A DNA stretch of 64,000 bases. Source: Erysipelothrix tonsillarum DSM 14972 (GTDB taxonomy: Bacteria; Bacillota_I; Bacilli_A; Erysipelotrichales; Erysipelotrichaceae). This document shows, in pieces, positions 52,129-60,241 of the stretch. The stretch's first letter is position 1. Every line of letters begins with the position of its first letter. The stretch lies in NCBI RefSeq assembly GCF_000373785.1, contig NZ_KB892379.1, positions 25,916 through 89,915 of the forward strand. Direction: 5' to 3'. The notes below the pieces were generated by a model. That model saw only the letters and a program-made list of their open reading frames with translations. It made no database searches and was not told the origin of the DNA. The translations under genes and the position numbers were made by a program.

Positions 52129-53289
52129 CTATTTTCCATAGGCGCAATCAAGCGCTTGAATGACATCATCCACAAGAATTTGTGGATTTTTCAATCCTAT
52201 AAATAATCGTGTATGTGTAATATCTAAACCTCTTTTTTCGATACTATCTTGATTGTCACCTTTGTAGACTGGAAGAACCATACTTTCATAACCTCCCCAG
52301 CTTACACCAAGTAAATACTCGTTAAGAGCATTCACAAAGCATTCAAGTTTTTCAATGTCTTTATCCACTAAAGTTATTGCAAGTAAACTCCCATACCCCT
52401 CAAGAGTTTGCTTTGCCAGTTTATGTTGTTGTGAATAAGGGTGATATATTGTCTGAATCCTTGGGTCTTTTTTCAAAGCATCTATAAGATAAACAACATT
52501 CTCACTGTGTTTCTTCATTCTTAGTGGTAAAGTTCGAAGTCCTCTTAGTGCTAAAAAAGACGTAAAAGGACTACAAGTAGCACCGAGATAGACAAAACCA
52601 CTTTTTTCAATGGCTTCGACGAGGTCTTTACTACCAATTAAAGCTCCGCAAACAATATCTGAGTGTCCTCCAATATACTTCGAACAAGATGCAACCACTA
52701 AATCAAAACCTGATTCTAAAGGGCGTTGAAATAGGGGCGTAGCCCAAGTGTTATCGATGACTGAAATAATATGATGATTTTTAGCGATTTTTGATATAAC
52801 CTCTAAATCCACAATCTCAAATTTCTGCGTCGAAGGACTCTCTGTATAAATTACTCGTGTATTTTTTTGTATAGCGCGTTCAATGGCATGCGCATCTAAA
52901 GAATTCACAAGCGTATAAGAAACACCATACTGTTCTAAGAATTTAAGAAAAGAGAGGGTTGTCGAATAAATTGTATTTAATATCACAACATGATCATTAG
53001 AACTTAGTAAATGAAACAGTGTTGCGCTAATCGCCCCCATGCCGGAAGCAAAAACTTTACATCGTTCGCCACCTTCTAATTGAGCGAGTTTGTGCTCGAG
53101 TTGTAGGGTGGTCGGATTACTTCCGCGTGTATACATGAATGAATTGAGTTCATCATGACTCGCACGGGAATAAGATTTAAAACTATCGAAATAAAACGAT
53201 GACGTCATAACAATCTCTGGTGAGGTTGCGTGATAATTCATAGTATTAGGCTCGATATCAAAACAAATATCTTCTAGATTCTTTTTCAT
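52129..53289 (-). CDS. PLP-dependent Cys/Met metabolism enzyme (gamma-synthase/beta-lyase family)
   Basis: A 386-residue fold-type I enzyme of the cystathionine gamma-synthase/beta-lyase/methionine gamma-lyase group. YTRGSNPTTLQLEHKLAQLEGG, SGMGAISATLF and the Schiff-base lysine in SCSKYIGGHSD are visible. The exact reaction cannot be read from these. Its start is uncertain; ATG 53289 with GAAAGGG 11-12 nt upstream is preferred to ATGs 30 and 48 nt earlier. It is preceded by a terminator-like hairpin and followed by a PTS permease gene. Confidence 0.88.
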   Translation of the reverse strand: MKKNLEDICFDIEPNTMNYHATSPEIVMTSSFYFDSFKSYSRASHDELNSFMYTRGSNPTTLQLEHKLAQLEGGERCKVFASGMGAISATLFHLLSSNDHVVILNTIYSTTLSFLKFLEQYGVSYTLVNSLDAHAIERAIQKNTRVIYTESPSTQKFEIVDLEVISKIAKNHHIISVIDNTWATPLFQRPLESGFDLVVASCSKYIGGHSDIVCGALIGSKDLVEAIEKSGFVYLGATCSPFTSFLALRGLRTLPLRMKKHSENVVYLIDALKKDPRIQTIYHPYSQQHKLAKQTLEGYGSLLAITLVDKDIEKLECFVNALNEYLLGVSWGGYESMVLPVYKGDNQDSIEKRGLDITHTRLFIGLKNPQILVDDVIQALDCAYGK

Positions 53290-53322
53290 AGTATGTTGTA
53301 AGCCCTTTCGTGTGTCCATCGT

Positions 53323-53353
53323 AAATAAAAAAAGCACTTGGGTAAAGTGCTTT
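53323..53353 (-). terminator. Terminator/attenuator between rpiR and the lyase gene
   Basis: AAAGCACTT-gggta-AAGTGCTTT (53331-53353) is followed on the minus strand by a seven-base T-run. It lies only 35 nt before the lyase start, so read-through would control lyase and PTS expression. Confidence 0.8.
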
Positions 53354-53372
53354 AAAGGATTGCGATATATAT

Positions 53373-53411
53373 TTTCGTGTTATGTTGTTATATTAATTAA
53401 AATCACGAAAT
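53373..53411. promoter_or_regulatory. Inverted repeat TTTCGTG/CACGAAA upstream of the attenuator
   Basis: TTTCGTG (53373-53379) and CACGAAA (53404-53410) form an inverted pair. ATTTCGTG recurs at 54362-54369 upstream of the rpiR gene, followed in both places by TTGTTATATT. They may be RpiR operators. Confidence 0.45.
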
Positions 53412-53421
53412 AATGTATCAA

Positions 53422-54270
53422 TTACTTATTTAAATATTGTTTTCGGGTCTTGTTGATGTGTTTACCGTTTTTATCGGCATTTTTTTGATAAATGGTTGAG
53501 TAGATGACGTCAAGGGTGTATTCAATGACAACTTTGGAGTAAAGAGATCGCATTATAAGATCCTCATTTTCAAATTCAGGGATTTTAATCACAACGTGGG
53601 CGTACCGTGCTAAGGGGCTTTTTTCATGTGCGGTGATAGCGATAATTGGCACGTGATTTGTCATAAGAATCCGAGCATCATTCAATACTTCGGCCGTAGT
53701 TCCGCTGTAAGAAATCACAATAACGACATCGTTCTTTGTCGCTTGTGCACATAAAAATGTCTGCTCGGGTTGTAGCATGGCGGTTTTGATATAATAATTA
53801 ATTTTAAGCATATTATTTGTGAAATCGGAGAGCCGAATAAAACTATCACTTATCCCAATCCCTAGAATATTATCGGCATTGATGATGAGTGATACGGCTT
53901 CTTTTATTGTGGAAGGTTGCAAACTTATTTGTGTCATAGCAATTGCATTCCGCTGCAGCGTCCCAATTTTATCAATCATGTCTAACTCGGAATTTTGATT
54001 TGTAAACAAACTAGAGTCCGTAGTTTTATCAGTTAACAAGTGCATATTAATTGTCTGTTGGAATCGATATCGAAATTCTTTGAATCCGGATACACCGAGC
54101 TTCTTACAAAATCGGGTTATTGAAGCGGGAGACGTATGGGTGTTCAGTGCGAGTTGTTGGATTGAAATGGATTGAACGAGTTCAGAATTATTCATAATAT
54201 AATCCGCAATAGAGCTCTCTAAATCAGTCAATGTATCTTTTTGTGTTAATGCATCGTATAAAGTTGACAT
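53422..54270 (-). CDS. MurR/RpiR-family regulator with SIS domain
   Basis: A 282-residue regulator: HTH_6 (SISIQQLALNTHTSPASITRFCKKLGVSGFKEFRYRF) and a complete SIS domain (IVISYSGTTAEVLNDARI). It heads the minus-strand group rpiR-lyase-PTS and probably responds to a phosphosugar entering by that PTS. GCGAGGTG precedes the start. The C-terminal 20 residues are very basic. Confidence 0.91.
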   Translation of the reverse strand: MSTLYDALTQKDTLTDLESSIADYIMNNSELVQSISIQQLALNTHTSPASITRFCKKLGVSGFKEFRYRFQQTINMHLLTDKTTDSSLFTNQNSELDMIDKIGTLQRNAIAMTQISLQPSTIKEAVSLIINADNILGIGISDSFIRLSDFTNNMLKINYYIKTAMLQPEQTFLCAQATKNDVVIVISYSGTTAEVLNDARILMTNHVPIIAITAHEKSPLARYAHVVIKIPEFENEDLIMRSLYSKVVIEYTLDVIYSTIYQKNADKNGKHINKTRKQYLNK

Positions 54271-54596
54271 TGTGACACCTCGCTTTAACGCAAGTATAAC
54301 ATTTAATGATGTAAATAAGTTATAGAGAGAATTGCGAAATTATTATAGAGTGCCGCAGAACATTTCGTGAATAGCGCATATTATATTGTTATATTTGATG
54401 AGGGTTGCAGTAGAATCAGAAATAATGCGGGCCAAAGATTTAGTTTTCTCTCCCTTTTATTGGGTGGCAAATCACACGATGTACGAGTCAGATTCTTTAG
54501 AATTTGAAGCGTCGTTACATAAACGATGCTTCCTATTACATAAATACATTTGGTCCGCGAATCGATTTATAATAGGATTGAAAGGTGGGATTGATG
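54271..54596 (+). other. Divergent regulatory region with consecutive hairpins
   Basis: The region holds ATTTCGTG (54362-54369), then two adjoining stems: TCAGATTC-ttta-GAATTTGA (54488-54507) and GAAGCGTCGTT-acata-AACGATGCTTC (54506-54532, one G-U pair). TATAAT (54568-54573) is a possible -10 just before the opine dehydrogenase-like gene. A short frame at 54399-54628 exists but lacks a ribosome binding site. Confidence 0.45.
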
Positions 54597-55667
54597 ATGA
54601 AACATATTGCAGTAATTGGTGGAGGTAACGGTGCCCACGCAGCGGCAGCGGATTTAACGCTTAAAGGATTTTCTGTAACGATGATTGAAGATATACGGTT
54701 TAAACATAATATGCAAACTGTCTTTGATACACAGTGCATCAAGGTAAGCGGAGTTGTGGAGGGTGAAGCACATCTTACTGCCATTACAACGGACTTACAA
54801 GCGGGCATTGCGGATGCGGAAGTCATTCTTGTGGCGGTACCGGCTTTTGCGCATAAAGATTATGCGTATCGATTAGCACCATGTTTAACGGAAGGGCAAG
54901 TAGTTTTTATTGTTCCTGGAACATTTGGCAGTTTGATTTTCAAAAAAGCAATGCAAGATGTAGGCAATACGGCTCATGTAGTTTTTGCGGAAGCTCATAC
55001 ACTTCCGTATGCAACGCGGATTATCGAGCCAGGTCATGTCATGATTATGAGTCGTTTTAATCCTCTCAAGGTTGGTGTACTCCCTGCCTCAAAAACAGAT
55101 GAGACGTGTACACTTCTCTCGCATTTGTATGAAGGATTAGTTTCGGTGGAAAGTGTTATTGCGTGTGGTCTCAATAGTTTGAACCCGGTCATTCACGTAC
55201 CCGGTTGTGTCCTTAATGCAGGCCGTATTGAAGTAGCACAAGGGGAATTTTATTTCTATACAGAAGGGTTTACGGCTAGTGTTGTTCGTACAACAGAAGC
55301 ATTGGATCAAGAGCGAATTCAAGTTTTGGAAGCGTTTGGTTATCATGCGGAATCTGTAAATAAGGGTGTTGGTGGTCCAAAGGCATCCGACGATTTAAAA
55401 CAAGTTATATCTGGAAATCCAAGTTTTGCATCCATTAAAGGTCCCGCAGATGTGAAGGGACGATATTATGCGGAAGATATCCCCTTTGGTCTTGCGACAT
55501 GGGCAAAATTAGCGCGTCATATTGGAGTAGAAACGGCAACGATGTCGAGTCTAGTTACCTTGGGTACTTCAATCTTGGAAAAAGATTGTTGGTTACTTGG
55601 GCCTGATATGGACGATTTGGGTCTGACAGATATGAATATTGAACAGATCAAACAATATATCCAATAA
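54597..55667 (+). CDS. NAD(P)-dependent opine/octopine dehydrogenase family protein
   Basis: A 356-residue dehydrogenase: Rossmann motif IAVIGGGNGAHAAAADL at the N-terminus and the C-terminal octopine/nopaline dehydrogenase domain with GLNSLNPVIHVPGCVLNAGRIE. Family members reductively couple an amino acid to a keto acid; opine metallophore enzymes also belong here, but the nicotianamine-synthase-like partner gene is absent. ATG 54597 (AGGTGG 8 nt upstream) or the ATG immediately before it is the start. Monocistronic. Confidence 0.87.
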   Translation: MKHIAVIGGGNGAHAAAADLTLKGFSVTMIEDIRFKHNMQTVFDTQCIKVSGVVEGEAHLTAITTDLQAGIADAEVILVAVPAFAHKDYAYRLAPCLTEGQVVFIVPGTFGSLIFKKAMQDVGNTAHVVFAEAHTLPYATRIIEPGHVMIMSRFNPLKVGVLPASKTDETCTLLSHLYEGLVSVESVIACGLNSLNPVIHVPGCVLNAGRIEVAQGEFYFYTEGFTASVVRTTEALDQERIQVLEAFGYHAESVNKGVGGPKASDDLKQVISGNPSFASIKGPADVKGRYYAEDIPFGLATWAKLARHIGVETATMSSLVTLGTSILEKDCWLLGPDMDDLGLTDMNIEQIKQYIQ

Positions 55668-55683
55668 TAAAAATACATCCAAT

Positions 55684-55720
55684 AAAAAAGTGTGGCTAAT
55701 TCCAAGCCACACTTTTTCTT
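55684..55720. terminator. Bidirectional terminator between opine dehydrogenase-like and TraB-like genes
   Basis: AAAAAGTGTGGC and GCCACACTTTTT pair around TAATTCCAA. Confidence 0.92.
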
Positions 55721-56862
55721 TATTTAAAGAGCGAACCAATCATATTACCGCCAGCGATAAATGTACCAATAGAGCTGAGTAAAGACGTAGCAATAAAGAT
55801 GAGTAGAATGCGAAGCACTTTATTTTTATACCACATTTTCGGCTTAGTCGCATGTTCGGACAACGCGTCAAAGTCTTCGAAGGTCGGAGGGCGTTGATAA
55901 GCCTCCATCAGGCCTGCAAACATACCAACTCCTAATACAGGAGATAATGTACCAATCCATGCCGTTAGCGCGGTGGTAAGGATTGTGAGGGGGTGTGCTA
56001 AACAAAGGATCGCTCCAAGCGTAGCGAGACCGCCGCTTAAACCAAACCAAATTATTAAATCGTTTAAAGCCATCTGAGGACTTTTGAGTGTCAGAATAAT
56101 CAGAAGGGCTACCAAGATACCAGGAACAATCCATCCTGAAATATTGAAACGCTTCTTTGGTGGTAGTTGATTTAATTCATAAATGGAATGTTCCTCTTCA
56201 AGTGCGTCGATAATACCATCAGTATGAGCGGCACCAATTACAATGACAATCCGTTGTGCTGATAAATGCTTGATTTTTTCGGCCATAAAGTAATTACGCT
56301 CATGAAGAAGGCTTTTGGAAATAGCGGGCAGTTTTTCATCCAACTCACGTACCGACTCATATAATAAATCGCTTTCTTTTAAGTTTTCCACATCATCGGC
56401 AGAAACATTATCATCTTCGAAGACACTAAAGATTAGTGTAGTAAGCAATGAAATTTTTTTAAAGAAACTAAGATTGCCCCAGATTCGTTTGAAGGTTATT
56501 TGAACATCGCGATCAATGTAATGAACCGAAGCATCAACTGCTCTCGCGCTTTCGATGGCTTGTTTCATTTCTTGACCTACGGATGTATCAAGGTCATCCG
56601 CTAATTTTTTTTGGTAGGACGAGAGCACGAGGGTCGCAATGAATGCCCCCACCCGTTTACTTTTAATTATTTGCTTGATATCCACTTCTTTATACTTATC
56701 CGATTCCATAAGGTTACGCGCGCGATTATCGTCTAATTCAATACAAACCGCGTCGGGTTGTACCCTTTCAATTGTTTCTTTGACATCAAGGACGGATTGT
56801 TTAGAAACATGTGCAGTGGAAACAAAGAAGAGTGTTTTATCTTTATAGTTTATTGTTTTCAT
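55720..56862 (-). CDS. TraB/PrgY family membrane protein
   Basis: A 380-residue protein. The N-terminal 245 residues form the TraB domain (FFVSTAHVSKQSVLDVKETIERVQPDAVCIELDDNR and IVIVIGAAHTDGI), an EreA/ChaN-like fold with conserved His and Glu; the last 130 residues have about four hydrophobic helices. Enterococcal TraB/PrgY blocks sex pheromone activity; in most bacteria the role is unknown. ATG 56862 is chosen because GAGGT stands 6 nt upstream; a longer start adds 15 residues. Confidence 0.88.
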   Translation of the reverse strand: MKTINYKDKTLFFVSTAHVSKQSVLDVKETIERVQPDAVCIELDDNRARNLMESDKYKEVDIKQIIKSKRVGAFIATLVLSSYQKKLADDLDTSVGQEMKQAIESARAVDASVHYIDRDVQITFKRIWGNLSFFKKISLLTTLIFSVFEDDNVSADDVENLKESDLLYESVRELDEKLPAISKSLLHERNYFMAEKIKHLSAQRIVIVIGAAHTDGIIDALEEEHSIYELNQLPPKKRFNISGWIVPGILVALLIILTLKSPQMALNDLIIWFGLSGGLATLGAILCLAHPLTILTTALTAWIGTLSPVLGVGMFAGLMEAYQRPPTFEDFDALSEHATKPKMWYKNKVLRILLIFIATSLLSSIGTFIAGGNMIGSLFK

Positions 56863-56988
56863 AAGGTACCTCGTAGCATTATCATACCAAATTATGAATG
56901 GGAGCAATAGGACCCTTCATGGAATTAAAGGTAAAGATTAAGATTACTTAAGAATATAAAGGGTTAATGATATATTTTTTTCATTTCT

Positions 56989-57006
56989 TGTCGATTATAA
57001 TCAACA
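56989..57006 (+). promoter_or_regulatory. Palindrome over the -10 of the XRE regulator gene
   Basis: TGTCGATTATAATCAACA is an 18-bp palindrome with one imperfect pair, centred on TATAAT (56996-57001), 16 bp before the start. It is a good candidate for autoregulation. Confidence 0.6.
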
Positions 57007-57021
57007 TGAGGGGTGATCTCA

Positions 57022-57396
57022 ATGTTAGACTATAATTTAAAAAAGATTCGTTTAAATCGAAAATTAACACAACGAGAGCTAGCGGAACGTGTAAATTATT
57101 CTCAACAAGCTGTGGCGAAGTGGGAAGTGGGGGTTTCGAATCCAGATATTTCAAACCTTGTAAAGATATGTGAAGAATTAAATATATCGATTGAATGTCT
57201 TCTGTGTCGTAAACCAGATCATATGCAAGACTTTGATGAATGGAGTTTACATCTAGCGTTGTATCATGTCTTGAACCTATGTGGTACACATCATGAACTT
57301 GGCTTTAATGTTCGTGAACTTGATGAGATCAGCAAGGTAAGTTTAATTAATGAATTAGTCGGATTTTTACGAAAAAAAGCCCTTTTAATGAAGTGA
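57022..57396 (+). CDS. XRE-family transcription regulator
   Basis: A 124-residue protein. Residues 4-58 are a Cro/CI helix-turn-helix (NLKKIRLNRKLTQRELAERVNYSQQAVAKWEVGVSNPDISNLVKICEELNIS). The C-terminal 65 residues contain two Cys and several His (ECLLCRKPDH, LNLCGTHHELGF) and may sense metal or redox state; that is only a suggestion. The start at 57022 follows AGGGGTG; a GTG 9 nt earlier overlaps it. It is convergent with the secreted Cys/His-rich gene. Confidence 0.87.
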   Translation: MLDYNLKKIRLNRKLTQRELAERVNYSQQAVAKWEVGVSNPDISNLVKICEELNISIECLLCRKPDHMQDFDEWSLHLALYHVLNLCGTHHELGFNVRELDEISKVSLINELVGFLRKKALLMK

Positions 57397-57397
57397 A

Positions 57398-57423
57398 AAA
57401 CCTATCTTTGATAGGTTTTTTTT
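57398..57423. terminator. Terminator shared by the XRE gene and the convergent small gene
   Basis: AAAACCTATC-ttt-GATAGGTTTT followed by T-run on plus; an A-run precedes it for the minus strand. Confidence 0.88.
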
Positions 57424-57727
57424 AGTGATGCTTGCGATTTTGATGTTTTTGTCCGCGATGGTCACTGTTTTGATGCTTGGGTTGGTTATTGCATGTTCCT
57501 TCGTGTCTACGAGAACATTCTTCGGGATTTTGCACGCAGTCGAATCGGTCAGTGGTTTCACGATCAAGGTGAGGGCAATCCTTGGGGCAGTCCTGATTGT
57601 GCTCACGTCTGTGGATTGGGGTTTGTGGTATGTCCGCTGCATTAACGGAAGTTGGATTGAGTAAGATTCCGATTAAACCTCCAAAGAGTGTTAAACAAAT
57701 TGTCGTAATCATAATTTTTTTGCTCAT
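57422..57727 (-). CDS. Small secreted Cys/His-rich protein
   Basis: A 101-residue protein. Residues 1-30 are a signal peptide (Lys-Lys, a long hydrophobic core, cleavage after SVNA). The mature part has five Cys (47, 51, 64, 71, 79) in a DCPKDCPHLD / DCVQNPEECSRRHEGTC pattern and nine His, ending in a basic tail with two KHQN repeats. The composition suggests metal binding or a disulfide-stabilised peptide. AAAGGAG precedes the ATG, so the gene is credible despite its size. It is divergent from a two-component system and two TCTATCGC repeats lie just upstream. I do not recognise a family. Confidence 0.78.
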   Translation of the reverse strand: MSKKIMITTICLTLFGGLIGILLNPTSVNAADIPQTPIHRREHNQDCPKDCPHLDRETTDRFDCVQNPEECSRRHEGTCNNQPKHQNSDHRGQKHQNRKHH

Positions 57728-57739
57728 AATATTCTCCTT

Positions 57740-57767
57740 TCTATCGCTAGTCTATCGCGAAAGTATG
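57740..57767 (-). promoter_or_regulatory. Direct repeats and possible -10 of the Cys/His-rich gene
   Basis: TCTATCGC occurs at 57740-57747 and 57751-57758, an 11-bp period typical for OmpR-family regulator sites. A -10-like CATACT reads at 57767-57762 on the minus strand, so the repeats would overlap the transcription start. Confidence 0.5.
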
Positions 57768-57808
57768 GCGAAATCGTGTCGTTTTGTCACAAGTGAAAAA
57801 AAGTCCCG

Positions 57809-57817
57809 TGATATAAT
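57809..57817 (+). promoter_or_regulatory. Extended -10 promoter of the two-component operon
   Basis: TGA-TATAAT lies 17 bp before the response regulator start. Confidence 0.6.
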
Positions 57818-57834
57818 TGAGACAGGTGATCTAT

Positions 57835-58524
57835 ATGGATAAAATATTAATCGCGGATGATAACCCTACGATCTTGAGTATAATCGAAAAATATTGTGAA
57901 GATGCTGGCTTTAACGTTGAAGTAGCCTACAATGGCGAAGAGGCGTTAGACCTATTTGCAAAGCATTCTTTTTGTCTTGTGATTTTAGATGTCATGATGC
58001 CTTTTATCGATGGATTTGAAGTATGCAAGAATATAAGGAAAACCTCTAATATTCCAATTATTATGGTAACGGCTCGCGGTGAGGATTATGAGCGCATTAT
58101 GGGTTTAGATATGGGAGCCGATGATTATATTGTTAAGCCATTTATTCCCGGAGAACTCATGGCACGTGTGAGAGCCATCTTGAGACGGGTGGGAAACGAC
58201 GCATCGATTCATCAAAAAACAATTGAGAACATTACTGTAGACTTAGATAAATTTGAAGCAATGATTGATTCAAAGCCTGTTTCTTTAACGAAAAAAGAAA
58301 TTGAAATTTTGTGGACAATGATGCAAAATCCTGAGCGCGTCTATACGCGTGATCAACTGTTGGATCTTGTTTGGGGCGATGACTACCTTGGGGATTATCG
58401 TACGGTGGATACGCACATTAAACGTTTGCGTGCGAAGATTAATCATCATAATCATCCAACATGGGATATTAGCACTGTGTGGGGTATCGGATATAAATTT
58501 GAGGTTTACAATCATGAAACATAA
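57835..58524 (+). CDS. OmpR-family response regulator
   Basis: A 229-residue regulator: receiver domain with D8-D9, phospho-acceptor Asp52 (VILDVMMP) and Lys in VKPFIPGEL, then a winged-helix domain (RVYTRDQLLDLVWGDDYLGDYRTVDTHIKRLRAKI). ATG 57835 follows AGGTGAT. It overlaps the kinase gene by 11 nt. It is divergent from the secreted Cys/His-rich gene, its most likely target. Confidence 0.93.
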   Translation: MDKILIADDNPTILSIIEKYCEDAGFNVEVAYNGEEALDLFAKHSFCLVILDVMMPFIDGFEVCKNIRKTSNIPIIMVTARGEDYERIMGLDMGADDYIVKPFIPGELMARVRAILRRVGNDASIHQKTIENITVDLDKFEAMIDSKPVSLTKKEIEILWTMMQNPERVYTRDQLLDLVWGDDYLGDYRTVDTHIKRLRAKINHHNHPTWDISTVWGIGYKFEVYNHET

Positions 58525-60037
58525 ACTTACCCAAAAATTAATTGCCTATTTCACAATTCCGCTGGTCATTTTTGTGCTAGTCTTAGGACTCATATTTACA
58601 AATATGTATCGCAAAAATATAATCAAACGAACCCAGGTAGAGTTAGTTGAACGCGCGGATACAATTGCAAGCTCGCTTTCAACCTATTTAGAGCGTCGCC
58701 AAGTAGAAGATGTTACACGTAACAATCGGCACCAAAATCACGGCATGAATCGGGAACGGGATTTTAATCAATATTTAGAAGTTGTTGATAAAATTGCGAT
58801 GAGTGAGGTATGGATTATTGATGCGACGATGCAAACTGTGAGTGTGGGGCATGGCAGCAAGGCGGTTGATTTTGAATCGATTCCACTTGATGGGGAAACT
58901 ATGATCCGAGAAGCGTTGGCAGGAAATACAATTCAAAGTGAAGGCTTCAGCCCCTTACTGAATAACCAATCCATTTCAGTTGGGGTTCCCGTGCGAAATT
59001 CAAATGAAGAAGTTATTGCGGCCGTTCTTTTGCACAGTGCTGTTTCAGGGATCCAGGAAACAGTACAAGAAGGGTATCTTGTTCTGGCGATAGGTATGGG
59101 GTTTGCCTTAATGACTGCGGTAGTTGTTGCGTTCTTTTTATCAAAGAAATTTGTTAAACCAATCTTGATTATGGACGAAGTTTCTCAAAAAATGATTGAA
59201 GGCGATTATCAGGTTCAAACACATATTAATCAAAACGATGAGATTGGGGGATTATCGAAAACATTAGATACCTTATCATTGCGGCTTCAAGAGGTCGAGA
59301 CTGAGCGAATGAATTTTGATCAATTGCGTCAAGATTTTTTTGCGGACATTTCGCATGAATTGAGAACGCCGATAACAGTTCTTAGAGGTTCGTTAGAGGC
59401 ATTTAACGATGGTATCATCCATGATAAAAATGAACAACAATTGTATTTCAACCAAATGCTTTTAGAAGTGGCACAGCTTCAAAAACTTGTGGACGATTTA
59501 TTGGATTTATCTCGATTGAATCGTACTGAATTTAAGCTCACCTATGAAGTGTTTGCGTTAAATGATGTTATGACAGATAGTGTACGGAGCATGAATACAA
59601 TTGCGAAAGCAAATGATGTAACTTTAGAAGTACACATAAAGCCCGAAATTTACATGTTTGAAGGGGATTATGCACGCATCCGTCAAATGTTGATGATTGT
59701 CATGGATAATGCAATTAAATTTTCACCACCAAATGATAAGGTCTCAATTTCATTAAATAAAACAAACGACACGGTCGAGATGGTGATTCGAGATCGTGGC
59801 GCAGGAATTGCGGATGAGACCTACGAGCACATTTTTAATCGCTTCTATACTTCGTCCAAAGATAATGAATCTGGAATCGGTATTGGACTTGCGATTGCGA
59901 AACGGATTGCGGATTTACATAATATTAATATTAAGGTAGAGAATGATCATGGGGCAGTTTTTAGATTCTTTTTCCAAACCGCTAAGCCGGGGTTAAAATC
60001 TGAATTTGAATCGCTTTGTTCATTTTCAAAAAGGTGA
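58514..60037 (+). CDS. Sensor histidine kinase with extracytoplasmic sensor
   Basis: A 507-residue kinase: helix 1 (10-30), an extracytoplasmic domain of about 155 residues, helix 2 (about 188-208), HAMP (to about 262), phospho-acceptor His281 in ISHELRTP, N-box DNAIKFS, G-boxes DRGAGI and GIGIGLAI. The sensor resembles a single Cache-type fold (VWIIDATMQTVSVGHGS, SVGVPVRNSNEEVIAAVLLH) and carries a His/Asn/Arg-rich loop RNNRHQNHGMNRERD (69-83). GAGG lies about 9 nt before ATG 58514. It belongs to the PhoR/ResE-like class of kinases. Confidence 0.93.
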   Translation: MKHKLTQKLIAYFTIPLVIFVLVLGLIFTNMYRKNIIKRTQVELVERADTIASSLSTYLERRQVEDVTRNNRHQNHGMNRERDFNQYLEVVDKIAMSEVWIIDATMQTVSVGHGSKAVDFESIPLDGETMIREALAGNTIQSEGFSPLLNNQSISVGVPVRNSNEEVIAAVLLHSAVSGIQETVQEGYLVLAIGMGFALMTAVVVAFFLSKKFVKPILIMDEVSQKMIEGDYQVQTHINQNDEIGGLSKTLDTLSLRLQEVETERMNFDQLRQDFFADISHELRTPITVLRGSLEAFNDGIIHDKNEQQLYFNQMLLEVAQLQKLVDDLLDLSRLNRTEFKLTYEVFALNDVMTDSVRSMNTIAKANDVTLEVHIKPEIYMFEGDYARIRQMLMIVMDNAIKFSPPNDKVSISLNKTNDTVEMVIRDRGAGIADETYEHIFNRFYTSSKDNESGIGIGLAIAKRIADLHNINIKVENDHGAVFRFFFQTAKPGLKSEFESLCSFSKR

Positions 60038-60241
60038 TGCAGGAATGCCTTTTAGCTCAGAGTGCATTCCTTGATACGAGGTACTACGTTTAATGATAGT
60101 GGCACGAAATGTAGCAAGCGTTATATACGAAAACACTTAAACCAAAATCGTGATTGATTCTTTTAAGGGATTAAGAATTGCAATCTATTAGGAGCCGGTG
60201 TACAAAAAATCAAAGTGAAAATACGATAAATGATTTAATTC
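60038..60241 (+). other. Gene-free stretch before the rplJ promoter
   Basis: No coding frame is credible. AGGAATGC (60041-60048) and GCATTCCT (60064-60071) form an 8-bp stem right after the kinase stop codon, without a T-run; it may be a weak 3' end structure. Nothing else stands out. Confidence 0.5.

Noticed and set aside
54440-54500. TGGGTGGCAAATCACACG resembling a T-box core
   Set aside because: It lacks the ACCGCG part, there is no stem I with specifier loop, and the downstream gene is not linked to an amino acid tRNA pathway in an obvious way.
54386-54628. Open frame of about 80 codons upstream of the opine dehydrogenase-like gene
   Set aside because: No ribosome binding site, overlaps the next gene's start in another frame and crosses strong hairpins; no recognisable protein features.
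57425-57842. Plus-strand open frames opposite the small secreted gene
   Set aside because: They have no ribosome binding sites, while the minus-strand frame has a good one, a signal peptide and a promoter-sized upstream region.
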